From Polaromonas sp. (GTDB taxonomy: Bacteria > Pseudomonadota > Gammaproteobacteria > Burkholderiales > Burkholderiaceae): 15,004 nucleotides of DNA. This document shows positions 1 through 6,256 of the stretch, in pieces. The stretch's first letter is position 1, and the number at the start of each line of letters is the position of its first letter. The DNA lies in NCBI GenBank assembly GCA_013823505.1, contig PNMH01000086.1, positions 1 through 15,004 on the forward strand, read 5' to 3'. The notes beneath the pieces are model-generated. The model saw only the letters and a program-made list of their open reading frames with translations, had not been told where the DNA came from and ran no database searches. The position numbers and the translations under genes are program-made.

Positions 1-124
1 ACGCCTTCTCCAGCGCGCCGTCGATCAGCTTCCAGCCCTGCACGGACTCGCCGTTGAGCTGGGTGAGCTGGCTCACGATTTCGGTGGCCGAGAGGGCGCG
101 GCGGTTTTGGTGAATGGGGTTCAT
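1..124 (-). CDS. phhB: Pterin-4a-carbinolamine dehydratase, N-terminal part (cut by window edge)
   Basis: Only the first 41 codons are visible; the gene runs off the left edge. The protein starts MNPIHQNRRALSATEI and continues with the conserved LNG...W pattern (GW at about residues 29-30). This is the typical beginning of 4a-hydroxytetrahydrobiopterin dehydratases, small cytosolic enzymes that dehydrate the 4a-carbinolamine formed by phenylalanine hydroxylase and so recycle the pterin cofactor. The histidines of the active site lie outside the window, so activity cannot be judged. The start codon is 10 bases downstream of the M48 peptidase stop on the same strand, which suggests co-transcription. 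There is no convincing Shine-Dalgarno (only an A/C-rich stretch ending CACCACCCC), so translation may depend on coupling to the upstream gene. The identification rests on a short segment and remembered gene order in Comamonadaceae. Confidence 0.72.
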   Translation of the reverse strand, partial: MNPIHQNRRALSATEIVSQLTQLNGESVQGWKLIDGALEKA

Positions 125-134
125 GGGGTGGTGT

Positions 135-1400
135 TCAGGCAGCGGCTTGCAGGCGCGACAGACGCTCGCTGGCCGGTGGGTGGGAATAGTAGAAGCGCGC
201 GTACACCGGGTCGGGCGTGAGCGTGCTGGCGTTGTCCTTGTAGAGCTTGAGCAGCGCGCTGGCGAGGTCGGACCCGTTGGTGTGTTCCACGGCGTAGGCG
301 TCGGCTTCGAATTCATGTTTGCGCGAGAGCTGCGCCATCAGCGGCGACAGGAAGAACGTGAACAGCGGCACCACCATCAGGAACAGGATCAGGGCCAGGG
401 CATCGTTGGGCGTGTCCAAGGAGGGCATGACGCCCAGCCCACTGTAAAACCAGGCCTGGCTCGACACCCAGCCCAGCAGCGCAAAGCCGGCCAGGCTGAG
501 CGAGAACAGCAGCACGATGCGCTTGATGATGTGGCGGCGTTTGTAGTGGCCGAGTTCGTGCGCCAGCACGGCGTCGATCTCTTCCGGGCTCAACTGCTTG
601 AGCAGGGTGTCGAAGAACACCACGCGCTTGGCCGCGCCGAAACCAGTGAAATAGGCGTTGGCGTGTGCGCTGCGTTTGCTGCCGTCCATCACGAACAGGC
701 CCTTGGCCGCGAAGCCGCAGCGCTGCATGAGGGCGTTCACCCGGGTCTTCAGGGTCTCGTCGGCCAGCGGCTCGAACTTGTTGAACAGCGGCGCGATCAC
801 GGTGGGGTAGAGCACCAACGCGAGCAGGTTGAACACCATCCAGGCGCCCCAGGCCCAGAGCCACCATGCCGGGCCGGCTGCGCCCATGAGCCAGAGCACC
901 AGCGCAGCGATTGGAAGGCCGACCAAGGCGCCCACCAGCGTGCCCTTGAGCAGGTCGCCCAGCCAGAGCGAGGTCGTCATCTTGTTGAACCCGAAACGTT
1001 CTTCGATACGGAAAGTGGCGTACCAGCCCAGCGGCAGCGTGATGAGGCCACCGATGATGGCAAACGAGCCCAACAACGCGAGCTGTTGCACCATGCCGCC
1101 GCCCAGCGCTGCCAGCAGCGTCTGGTTGAGCCAGTCGAGGCCGCCCAGCAGCGTCCAGCCGAGCAGCAGCGCGGCGTCGATGGCGATCTCGAGCAGACCG
1201 AAGCGGGTTTTGGTGATGGTGTAATCGGCGGCCTTCTGGTGGGCCGCCACCGAGATGGTGTCGCTGAACGCCGCCGGTACGGTGCCGCGGTGGCGGGCCA
1301 CATGGCGGATCTGCCGACTGGCCAGCACGGTGCGAATGACCAGGCCGAGCACCAGCAAGGCGCAGAAGAGGGCGGTAAAGGCAAACGAGGCGGTGTCCAT
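135..1400 (-). CDS. M48 family membrane metallopeptidase (Ste24/CAAX protease-like)
   Basis: A 421-residue integral membrane zinc endopeptidase. The zinc site is visible as HELGH at residues 281-285 (preceded by DAVLA) and HEFEAD at 362-367, whose first Glu is the expected third ligand. NAYFTG (248-253) and YSHPP (405-409) are further conserved blocks of the Ste24/M48A group. Hydrophobic segments lie at about 5-26, 68-88, 103-125, 150-172, 177-205, 295-315 and 333-355, so the catalytic face is cytoplasmic or buried in the membrane as in yeast Ste24. Length and motif order are normal for bacterial members. Bacteria do not farnesylate CAAX proteins; the bacterial substrates are unknown and a role in membrane-protein quality control is only inferred. 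It is divergent from orn across a 101-bp spacer (1401-1501) in which no clear promoter can be named, and it is followed closely by the pterin dehydratase gene. Confidence 0.93.
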   Translation of the reverse strand: MDTASFAFTALFCALLVLGLVIRTVLASRQIRHVARHRGTVPAAFSDTISVAAHQKAADYTITKTRFGLLEIAIDAALLLGWTLLGGLDWLNQTLLAALGGGMVQQLALLGSFAIIGGLITLPLGWYATFRIEERFGFNKMTTSLWLGDLLKGTLVGALVGLPIAALVLWLMGAAGPAWWLWAWGAWMVFNLLALVLYPTVIAPLFNKFEPLADETLKTRVNALMQRCGFAAKGLFVMDGSKRSAHANAYFTGFGAAKRVVFFDTLLKQLSPEEIDAVLAHELGHYKRRHIIKRIVLLFSLSLAGFALLGWVSSQAWFYSGLGVMPSLDTPNDALALILFLMVVPLFTFFLSPLMAQLSRKHEFEADAYAVEHTNGSDLASALLKLYKDNASTLTPDPVYARFYYSHPPASERLSRLQAAA

Positions 1401-1501
1401 GAGGGTCGAGTCTATCGAAGACAGCCGCTGCCCGATGCCCTTGGGGGCAAGGCTGGGCCACCCGTTGGCGGGGGAAGCGGCCGATCGGTGAAAATCGCGG
1501 G

Positions 1502-2107
1502 ATGACTTCAGCCCCCACCCCGGCCGACACGGCCATGGCGCTCCCCGCCACCGAAATCCCCACCCTCGCCAAAAGCGACCAGAACCTGGTCTGGATCGAC
1601 TGCGAGATGAGCGGTCTGGACCCCGAGAAGGAACGCCTGCTGGAGATCGCGGTGATCATCACCGGCCCTAACCTCACGCCGCGGATTGAAGGCCCGGTGC
1701 TGGTGATCCACCAGAGCGACGCCGTGCTGGGCGCCATGGACAACTGGAACAAGGGCACGCACGGCAAAAGCGGCCTGATCGACAAGGTCAAGGCCAGCAC
1801 CGTGACCGAAGAGCAGGCGCAGGCCGAATTGCTGGCCTTCATCGGCAAGTACGTGCCGCGCAGCGGGTCGCCGATGTGCGGCAACACCATCAGCCAGGAC
1901 CGCCGCTTTCTGGTGAAGTACATGCCCAAGCTGGAGGCGTACTTTCACTACCGCTGCCTGGACGTGAGCACGCTCAAGGAGCTGGCCAAACGCTGGCGGC
2001 CCGAGGTGTACGACGCCTTCAAGAAGCACCAGAAGCACACCGCGCTGGCCGATGTGCACGAGTCCATCGACGAGCTCGAGCACTACCGCACGCACTTCCT
2101 GCGCTGA
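1502..2107 (+). CDS. orn: Oligoribonuclease (3'-to-5' exoribonuclease, DEDDh)
   Basis: A 201-residue cytosolic exoribonuclease that finishes RNA decay by cutting 2-5-nt oligomers to mononucleotides, including pGpG from cyclic-di-GMP turnover. All catalytic blocks are present: Exo [12 protein letters not shown] with D33 and E35, Exo [11 protein letters not shown] with D133, and Exo III HTALADV with H179 and D184. The body ends normally at YRTHFLR. The N-terminus is about 20 residues longer than in E. coli Orn if the first ATG is used; an internal ATG at 1535 would give a 190-residue form closer to the usual length. Neither start has a strong ribosome-binding site (GGTGA stands about 10 nt before the first), so the first ATG is kept with reservation. 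The gene is divergent from the M48 peptidase and 85 bp upstream of the phosphate transporter. Confidence 0.96.
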   Translation: MTSAPTPADTAMALPATEIPTLAKSDQNLVWIDCEMSGLDPEKERLLEIAVIITGPNLTPRIEGPVLVIHQSDAVLGAMDNWNKGTHGKSGLIDKVKASTVTEEQAQAELLAFIGKYVPRSGSPMCGNTISQDRRFLVKYMPKLEAYFHYRCLDVSTLKELAKRWRPEVYDAFKKHQKHTALADVHESIDELEHYRTHFLR

Positions 2108-2159
2108 GCGCAGCAGTCCCTTCGCATCGGCCCCTCTGCGGATGGGCGCCCCGGACCAC

Positions 2160-2177
2160 ATGACAAAATCGTGACAT
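2160..2177 (-). promoter_or_regulatory. Pho-box-like site, reversed, upstream of phosphate transporter
   Basis: On the minus strand these 18 bases read ATGTCACGATTTTGTCAT: two TGTCA-containing heptamers separated by a 4-base A/T-rich spacer, giving the 11-bp period of the PhoB box (CTGTCAT-N4-CTGTCAT). Eleven of the 14 heptamer positions agree with the consensus as I recall it. It ends 15 bp before the ATG of a phosphate transporter gene, which makes the match meaningful. The box points away from the gene and lies very close to the start codon, so it would suit repression better than classical activation. The plus strand is also an imperfect inverted repeat (ATGACA-N6-TGACAT), so another regulator is possible. 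Confidence 0.4.
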
Positions 2178-2192
2178 TCACGCGAGATTCAC

Positions 2193-3788
2193 ATGCCCAA
2201 AAAAGCCCGTAGCCGCTTCATTTCCAAGCACCAGGAGGCCCTGCAACTGGGCGCTGCGGTGCTGTTCCTGATTCTGGTCGGCGTGTACGCCTCGCTCACC
2301 GGTGCCTCCACCATCGGTCTGACCTCATCGGCGGTGTGGCTGCTGATCGTGGCGGCCAGTGTGGGGGCCTACATGGCCATGAACATCGGCGCCAACGACG
2401 TGGCCAACAACATGGGGCCGGCTGTGGGCTCGGGCGCCCTGACCATGGGCTGGGCCATCCTGGTGGCCGCCGTGTTCGAGGCGCTGGGAGCCATCGTCGC
2501 CGGTGGCGACGTGGTGGGCACGATCAAGGGCGGCATCATCGATCCGGCCGCCATCTCCGACCCCGCCCTCTTTGCATGGGTCATGTTCTCGGCGCTGCTG
2601 GCCGGTGCACTCTGGCTCAACCTGGCCACGGCGGTGGGCGCACCGGTCTCCACCACCCACTCCATCATCGGCGCCGTCATGGGGGCCGGCATTGCGGCTG
2701 GCGGCTGGGGGCTGGTGAACTGGGACACCATCGGCGCCATCGTCATCAGCTGGGTGATCTCGCCGTTGATGGGTGGCGCCATGGCCGCAGGTTTTCTCTA
2801 CCTCATCAAGCGCAGCGTGACCTACCGCAGCGACAAGACCGAGGCAGCCAGCCGTGTGGTGCCGGTACTCATTTCGCTCATGGTCTGGGCCTACACCACC
2901 TACATGCTGCTCAAAGGTGTGAGCCAGCTGGTCAAGATCGGTTTCCTGACCGCCTTGGTGATCGGTTTCGTGGTGTCCGTGGTCGTGTGGTGGCTGATCC
3001 GCAAGCCCATCGCGCGCATGGCCAACCGCCAGGACAACAGCAAGGACGGCGTGAACCGCCTGTTCACCTGGCCGCTGATCTGCTCGGCCGCGCTGCTGAG
3101 TTTTGCGCATGGCGCCAACGACGTGGCCAACGCCATCGGACCGCTGGCCGCGATCTATGAAGCGGTGAAAGAAGGTGCCATTGCCACCAAGGCCGGCACG
3201 CCTTTGTGGGTCATGGTGCTCGGTGCCCTGGGCTTGTCGGTGGGCTTGGCGCTGTACGGCGCGCGTTTGATCCGCACCGTGGGCAAGGAGATCACCGAAC
3301 TCGACAACATGCGCGCTTACTCGATCGCCATGTCGGCCACGCTCACCGTGATCATCGCCTCGCAGCTCGGCATGCCGGTGTCCACCACGCACATTTCCAT
3401 CGGCGCGGTGTTCGGCGTGGGGTTCCTGCGCGAACTGCTCAAGGTGAACTACGCCAAGATGGAAGCGGTGGTGTTCGCCGGCCATCAGGGTGCCGACCGC
3501 GCCGAGGTGGAGGCCTACCTGCACCGCTTCGAAGCGGCCGAGGTGCAGGAGAAAAAACGCATGCTCGCCGAGATGAAGCGCCGCACCAGGCAACGCCAGG
3601 CAACCGAAACCGCCGAAGGCGCCCTGCTGGCCAAGAAGGAGCAGCGGGCAATGAAGAAGGTGATCAAGAAAGAGATCGTCAAGCGCTCGGCCGTCATGCG
3701 CATCGTGGCTGCGTGGATCGTCACCGTGCCTGCCACGGCGGTGCTGGCGGCGGTGTTGTTCTACATCGTCAGGGGTGTTTTGAGCTGA
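2193..3788 (+). CDS. pit: Inorganic phosphate transporter, PiT (PHO4) family
   Basis: A 531-residue inner-membrane carrier that takes up phosphate (usually as a metal-phosphate complex) with protons or another cation. The inverted duplicated PiT signature is clear. GANDVANN (66-73) with PVSTTHSIIGA (151-161) forms the first half, and GANDVANAIGP (307-317) with PVSTTHISIGA (395-405) the second. About ten hydrophobic segments flank these blocks. After the second repeat comes a hydrophilic, Lys/Arg/Glu-rich stretch (about 425-500, likely helical or coiled coil) and a final hydrophobic helix (about 503-528), a C-terminal extension beyond the compact PiT core. The start is the first ATG in frame; the Shine-Dalgarno is weak (GCGAGA about 7 nt upstream). 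No phoU/DUF47 partner gene is adjacent. A Pho-box-like site just upstream suggests phosphate control. Confidence 0.95.
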   Translation: MPKKARSRFISKHQEALQLGAAVLFLILVGVYASLTGASTIGLTSSAVWLLIVAASVGAYMAMNIGANDVANNMGPAVGSGALTMGWAILVAAVFEALGAIVAGGDVVGTIKGGIIDPAAISDPALFAWVMFSALLAGALWLNLATAVGAPVSTTHSIIGAVMGAGIAAGGWGLVNWDTIGAIVISWVISPLMGGAMAAGFLYLIKRSVTYRSDKTEAASRVVPVLISLMVWAYTTYMLLKGVSQLVKIGFLTALVIGFVVSVVVWWLIRKPIARMANRQDNSKDGVNRLFTWPLICSAALLSFAHGANDVANAIGPLAAIYEAVKEGAIATKAGTPLWVMVLGALGLSVGLALYGARLIRTVGKEITELDNMRAYSIAMSATLTVIIASQLGMPVSTTHISIGAVFGVGFLRELLKVNYAKMEAVVFAGHQGADRAEVEAYLHRFEAAEVQEKKRMLAEMKRRTRQRQATETAEGALLAKKEQRAMKKVIKKEIVKRSAVMRIVAAWIVTVPATAVLAAVLFYIVRGVLS

Positions 3789-3801
3789 TGGCGAAAAAGA
3801 G

Positions 3802-3819
3802 TTCAGGGTTTTCCCTGAA
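3802..3819. repeat. Perfect inverted repeat TTCAGGG-tttt-CCCTGAA
   Basis: Seven-base perfect arms around a four-T loop, 13 bp after the transporter stop and ending 8 bp before a TATAAT. It occupies about -38 to -21 of the predicted downstream promoter, where a -35 box would be expected and where none is visible. It could be an operator or activator site for the helicase promoter. It could also be a hairpin in the 3' end of the transporter mRNA, although no T-run follows on the plus strand. Read on the minus strand it is followed by CTCTTTTTC, so it could weakly stop antisense transcription. Function undecided. Confidence 0.5.
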
Positions 3820-3827
3820 AATCGGGC

Positions 3828-3833
3828 TATAAT
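3828..3833 (+). promoter_or_regulatory. Consensus -10 box (TATAAT) of the helicase leader
   Basis: An exact TATAAT, very conspicuous in this GC-rich sequence, preceded by GGGC. Transcription would start near 3840, about 315 nt before the helicase ATG. No recognisable TTGACA is found 16-18 bp upstream; that space holds the TTCAGGG/CCCTGAA palindrome, so the promoter may need an activator or be controlled by a repressor binding there. Confidence 0.6.
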
Positions 3834-3839
3834 CAGCGG

Positions 3840-4154
3840 CTTCGCAGGCAACTGCGATGATTTGTGCATCTGCCTCACACACAGGCCCCCCGATTGCAAC
3901 GGTGGCGCAGTCCCTGAAAAGACCGCAACACCCGCCAAGCTCTTCAGAGCCTGGCCCAACGGATGGGGACCATTCGCTCCCAGCGTCACCGGAATTGTTC
4001 CAGGCTGACCGAAGGCGCGTAGACCGTTTGATGGTTGATGTTTTGTAACCACGAACGGATCTAGCGCCATGGAGCGGCCACCCCACTGCGGGTCGGCTGT
4101 CCTTCCCAGCGTCTTCATTCGATCAATTGCGCATTTTTTGGCGCATGGACGAAC
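3840..4154 (+). ncRNA. Long structured 5' leader of the DEAD-box helicase mRNA
   Basis: No coding frame with good start signals fits this 315-nt stretch; it is best read as an untranslated leader. Hairpins visible by eye: TCGCAG-GCAA-CTGCGA (3842-3857), almost at the predicted 5' end with a GNRA loop; a two-part stem CCGTT/AACGG and TGGTT/AACCA (4024-4058) around a 10-nt loop; and TGCGC-attttttg-GCGCA (4128-4145), ending 9 nt before the ATG. Long leaders are known for cold-induced RNA helicases such as E. coli deaD, where they serve autoregulation or temperature response. A similar role here is inference. It does not match tmRNA, RNase P RNA, 6S or SRP RNA signatures that I can recognise. A separate small RNA ending within the region cannot be excluded, although no T-run terminator is present. 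Confidence 0.5.
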
Positions 4155-6125
4155 ATGAGCGACTCTTTTGAAACGATGGGCGAATTCACGCCTGAAACCC
4201 TCTCCGCCGACACCGACGCAGAGATCATCTCCACCACCGACACCGTCGAGGCCGCAGCACCTGAAGTGCCGGCAGGCCCCAACGGCTTCCAGCTGCTGGG
4301 TCTCGCGCCCGAGCTGGTGCAAGCCTGTGCCGATCTCGGCTACGTGCAGCCCACCCAGGTGCAGAACAACGTCATCCCCAAGGCCATGCTGGCCCAGGGC
4401 GAAGCGCGTTTTGCCGACCTGATGGTCTCCAGCCAGACCGGCAGCGGCAAGACCGCTGCCTTCCTGCTGCCCGTGTTGCACACCCTGCTGCAGCAGCGCG
4501 CCGATGCCGACGCCAAGGAACGCGCCGAGCGCGAACGCCTGACCGCCGAAGCCCTGGCCCGCGGCGAAGCGCCTCCCAAGGCCCCCAAGCGCAAGGACCC
4601 CACCAGTTCGCGCAACTTCAAGGCCGCCACCCCCGGCGCCCTGATCCTGTGCCCCACGCGCGAACTCGCCCAGCAGGTGGCCAACGATGCCATCGACCTG
4701 GTGCGCCATTGCCGTGGCCTGCGCGTGGCCAACGTGGTGGGCGGCATGCCTTACCAGTTGCAGATCGCCAAGCTGCAGAACGCCGACCTCGTGGTGGCCA
4801 CGCCTGGCCGCCTGCTGGACCTGCAGCGTTCGCAGCAGCTCAAGCTCGATCAGGTGCAGTTCCTCGTGGTTGACGAAGCCGACCGCATGCTCGACCTGGG
4901 CTTCTCCGACGACCTGGCCGAAGTCAACGACCTCACCAGCCAGCGCCGCCAGACCATGATGTTCAGCGCCACGTTCGCGCCGCGCATCCAGCAGCTCGCC
5001 ATGCGCGTGATGCACGAGAACGGCAAGCACGTTCAAAAGGTGCAGATCGACAACCCGCAAGAGCAGCACGCCAACATCAAGCAGGTGCTGTTCTGGGCCG
5101 ACAACGCCGATCACAAGCGCAAGCTGCTTGATCATTGGCTGCGCGACGCCGGCATCAACCAGGCCATCGTGTTTGCCAGCACCCAGATCGAGTGCGACGG
5201 CCTGGCCAACGACCTGCAGCAAGAAGGCTTCTCGGCCGTCGCGTTGCACGGTGCCCTGAGCCAAGGCATCCGCAACCGCCGCCTGATGGCGCTGCGCGCC
5301 GGCCAGGTGCAGATCCTGGTCGCCACCGACGTTGCCGCCCGCGGCATCGACGTGCCCACCATCACCCACGTCTTCAACTTCGGCCTGCCGATGAAGGCCG
5401 AGGACTACACGCACCGTATCGGGCGCACCGGCCGTGCCGGCCGCGATGGCCTGGCCATCACGTTCGCCGAACTGCGCGACCGCCGCAAGATCTTCGACAT
5501 CGAGGCTTACACGCGCCAACGCATCAACGTGGAAACCGTGACCGGCCTTGAGCCACGCCAGCGCGCGCCGCAAAACGAGGCCTTCGGCCGTGGCGGCCGT
5601 CCAGCAGGCCGCTCGAACGATCGCTTCGGTGGCAACGACCGCTTTGCCGGCAACGACCGCCGTGGCCCAGCGCCGCGCTTCGAAGCCCGCAATGAAGCCC
5701 CCCGCGTTGACCACAGCCGCCCCGGCACGCGCTTTGACCCGCGTTTCGAAGGCCGTGCCGAGCCACAGCGCCCCGAAGGCCGCTTCGACAACCGCGGTGA
5801 AAACCGTTTCGGTGATCGTGGTGACAACCGCGGCGAGAACCGTGGTGAAGCCGGTGGCTACCGCCCCGACACGCGCCCCGCTGCCGGCCGCAACTTTGCC
5901 GACCGCGCCCCTGCGCGCCCCGGCTTCGGCCCCAAGCCCGGTGGCTTCAACAGCTTCGGCCGCAGCGACAAGCCCATGGGTGACCGTGGTGGCGATCGTG
6001 GCGCAGAGCGCGGCGGCTTCAGCGACCGTGGCAACGCCGAGCGCGGCGCCATGCGCGGTGAATTCGCACCGCGCCGTCCTGAAGGCGCACCGTCGCGCCC
6101 CATGGCCCGCCGCAGCCCGCGCTGA
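4155..6125 (+). CDS. DEAD-box ATP-dependent RNA helicase with disordered RG-rich tail
   Basis: A 656-residue cytosolic RNA helicase for ribosome assembly, RNA unwinding or cold adaptation. Motifs in order: Q motif GYVQPTQVQ (62-70), motif I SSQTGSGKT (92-100), Ia PTRELA (167-172), Ib ATPGRL (215-220), II DEAD (240-243), III SAT (271-273), IV IVFAST (338-343), V ATDVAARGID (390-399) and VI HRIGRTGRAGR (420-430). The core resembles SrmB/RhlE proteins, so no symbol is assigned. Oddities: an acidic 40-residue N-terminal extension; a charged insertion of about 25-30 residues between motifs I and Ia (about 114-157, rich in E/R/A then K/P); and a 190-residue tail (468-656) of NDRFGGNDR, RGDNRGENRG and GGDRGAERGG-like repeats, intrinsically disordered and probably RNA-binding. 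The ribosome-binding site is poor (TGGACGA). The gene has its own promoter, long leader and terminator, so it is monocistronic. Confidence 0.96.
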   Translation: MSDSFETMGEFTPETLSADTDAEIISTTDTVEAAAPEVPAGPNGFQLLGLAPELVQACADLGYVQPTQVQNNVIPKAMLAQGEARFADLMVSSQTGSGKTAAFLLPVLHTLLQQRADADAKERAERERLTAEALARGEAPPKAPKRKDPTSSRNFKAATPGALILCPTRELAQQVANDAIDLVRHCRGLRVANVVGGMPYQLQIAKLQNADLVVATPGRLLDLQRSQQLKLDQVQFLVVDEADRMLDLGFSDDLAEVNDLTSQRRQTMMFSATFAPRIQQLAMRVMHENGKHVQKVQIDNPQEQHANIKQVLFWADNADHKRKLLDHWLRDAGINQAIVFASTQIECDGLANDLQQEGFSAVALHGALSQGIRNRRLMALRAGQVQILVATDVAARGIDVPTITHVFNFGLPMKAEDYTHRIGRTGRAGRDGLAITFAELRDRRKIFDIEAYTRQRINVETVTGLEPRQRAPQNEAFGRGGRPAGRSNDRFGGNDRFAGNDRRGPAPRFEARNEAPRVDHSRPGTRFDPRFEGRAEPQRPEGRFDNRGENRFGDRGDNRGENRGEAGGYRPDTRPAAGRNFADRAPARPGFGPKPGGFNSFGRSDKPMGDRGGDRGAERGGFSDRGNAERGAMRGEFAPRRPEGAPSRPMARRSPR

Positions 6126-6155
6126 TCCTGCGCAGGCCTCCACCGCCTGATCAAG

Positions 6156-6185
6156 AAAACCAGACCTTCGGGTCTGGTTTTTTTT
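6156..6185 (+). terminator. Intrinsic terminator of the helicase gene
   Basis: The 11-base arm AAAACCAGACC, loop TTCG and arm GGTCTGGTTTT are perfectly paired, followed by a run of eight T's overlapping the last pairs (6178-6185). It lies 30 bp after the helicase stop. The UUCG tetraloop and U-tract make this a strong Rho-independent terminator. The four A's on the left arm could give weaker activity on the other strand. Confidence 0.95.
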
Positions 6186-6256
6186 CGTCTGGCCACCGCC
6201 ACCATGGCAAAGCCCCCAGCCACGCAACAAGGCGTCGCACGAATCAGAATCGCGCG

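Noticed and set aside
313..1929. A 538-codon minus-strand frame spanning the M48 peptidase and orn
   Set aside because: It crosses two divergent, motif-verified genes in other frames and contains only Arg/Ala/Gly/His-rich shadow sequence.
3857..4048. A 63-codon frame within the helicase leader
   Set aside because: Weak start context, no recognisable protein, and it overlaps predicted leader hairpins. A regulatory leader peptide cannot be fully excluded but is not supported.
4128..4145. TGCGC-attttttg-GCGCA hairpin considered as a terminator or attenuator before the helicase
   Set aside because: The T's are in the loop, not after the stem, and the stem is only 5 bp. Kept only as part of the leader structure.
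2325..6230. A 1301-codon open frame antisense to the phosphate transporter and helicase genes
   Set aside because: Composition is Gly/Ala/His/Arg-rich low complexity, it has no recognisable domain, and it is an exact shadow of two certain genes. This is the expected effect of high GC at third codon positions.
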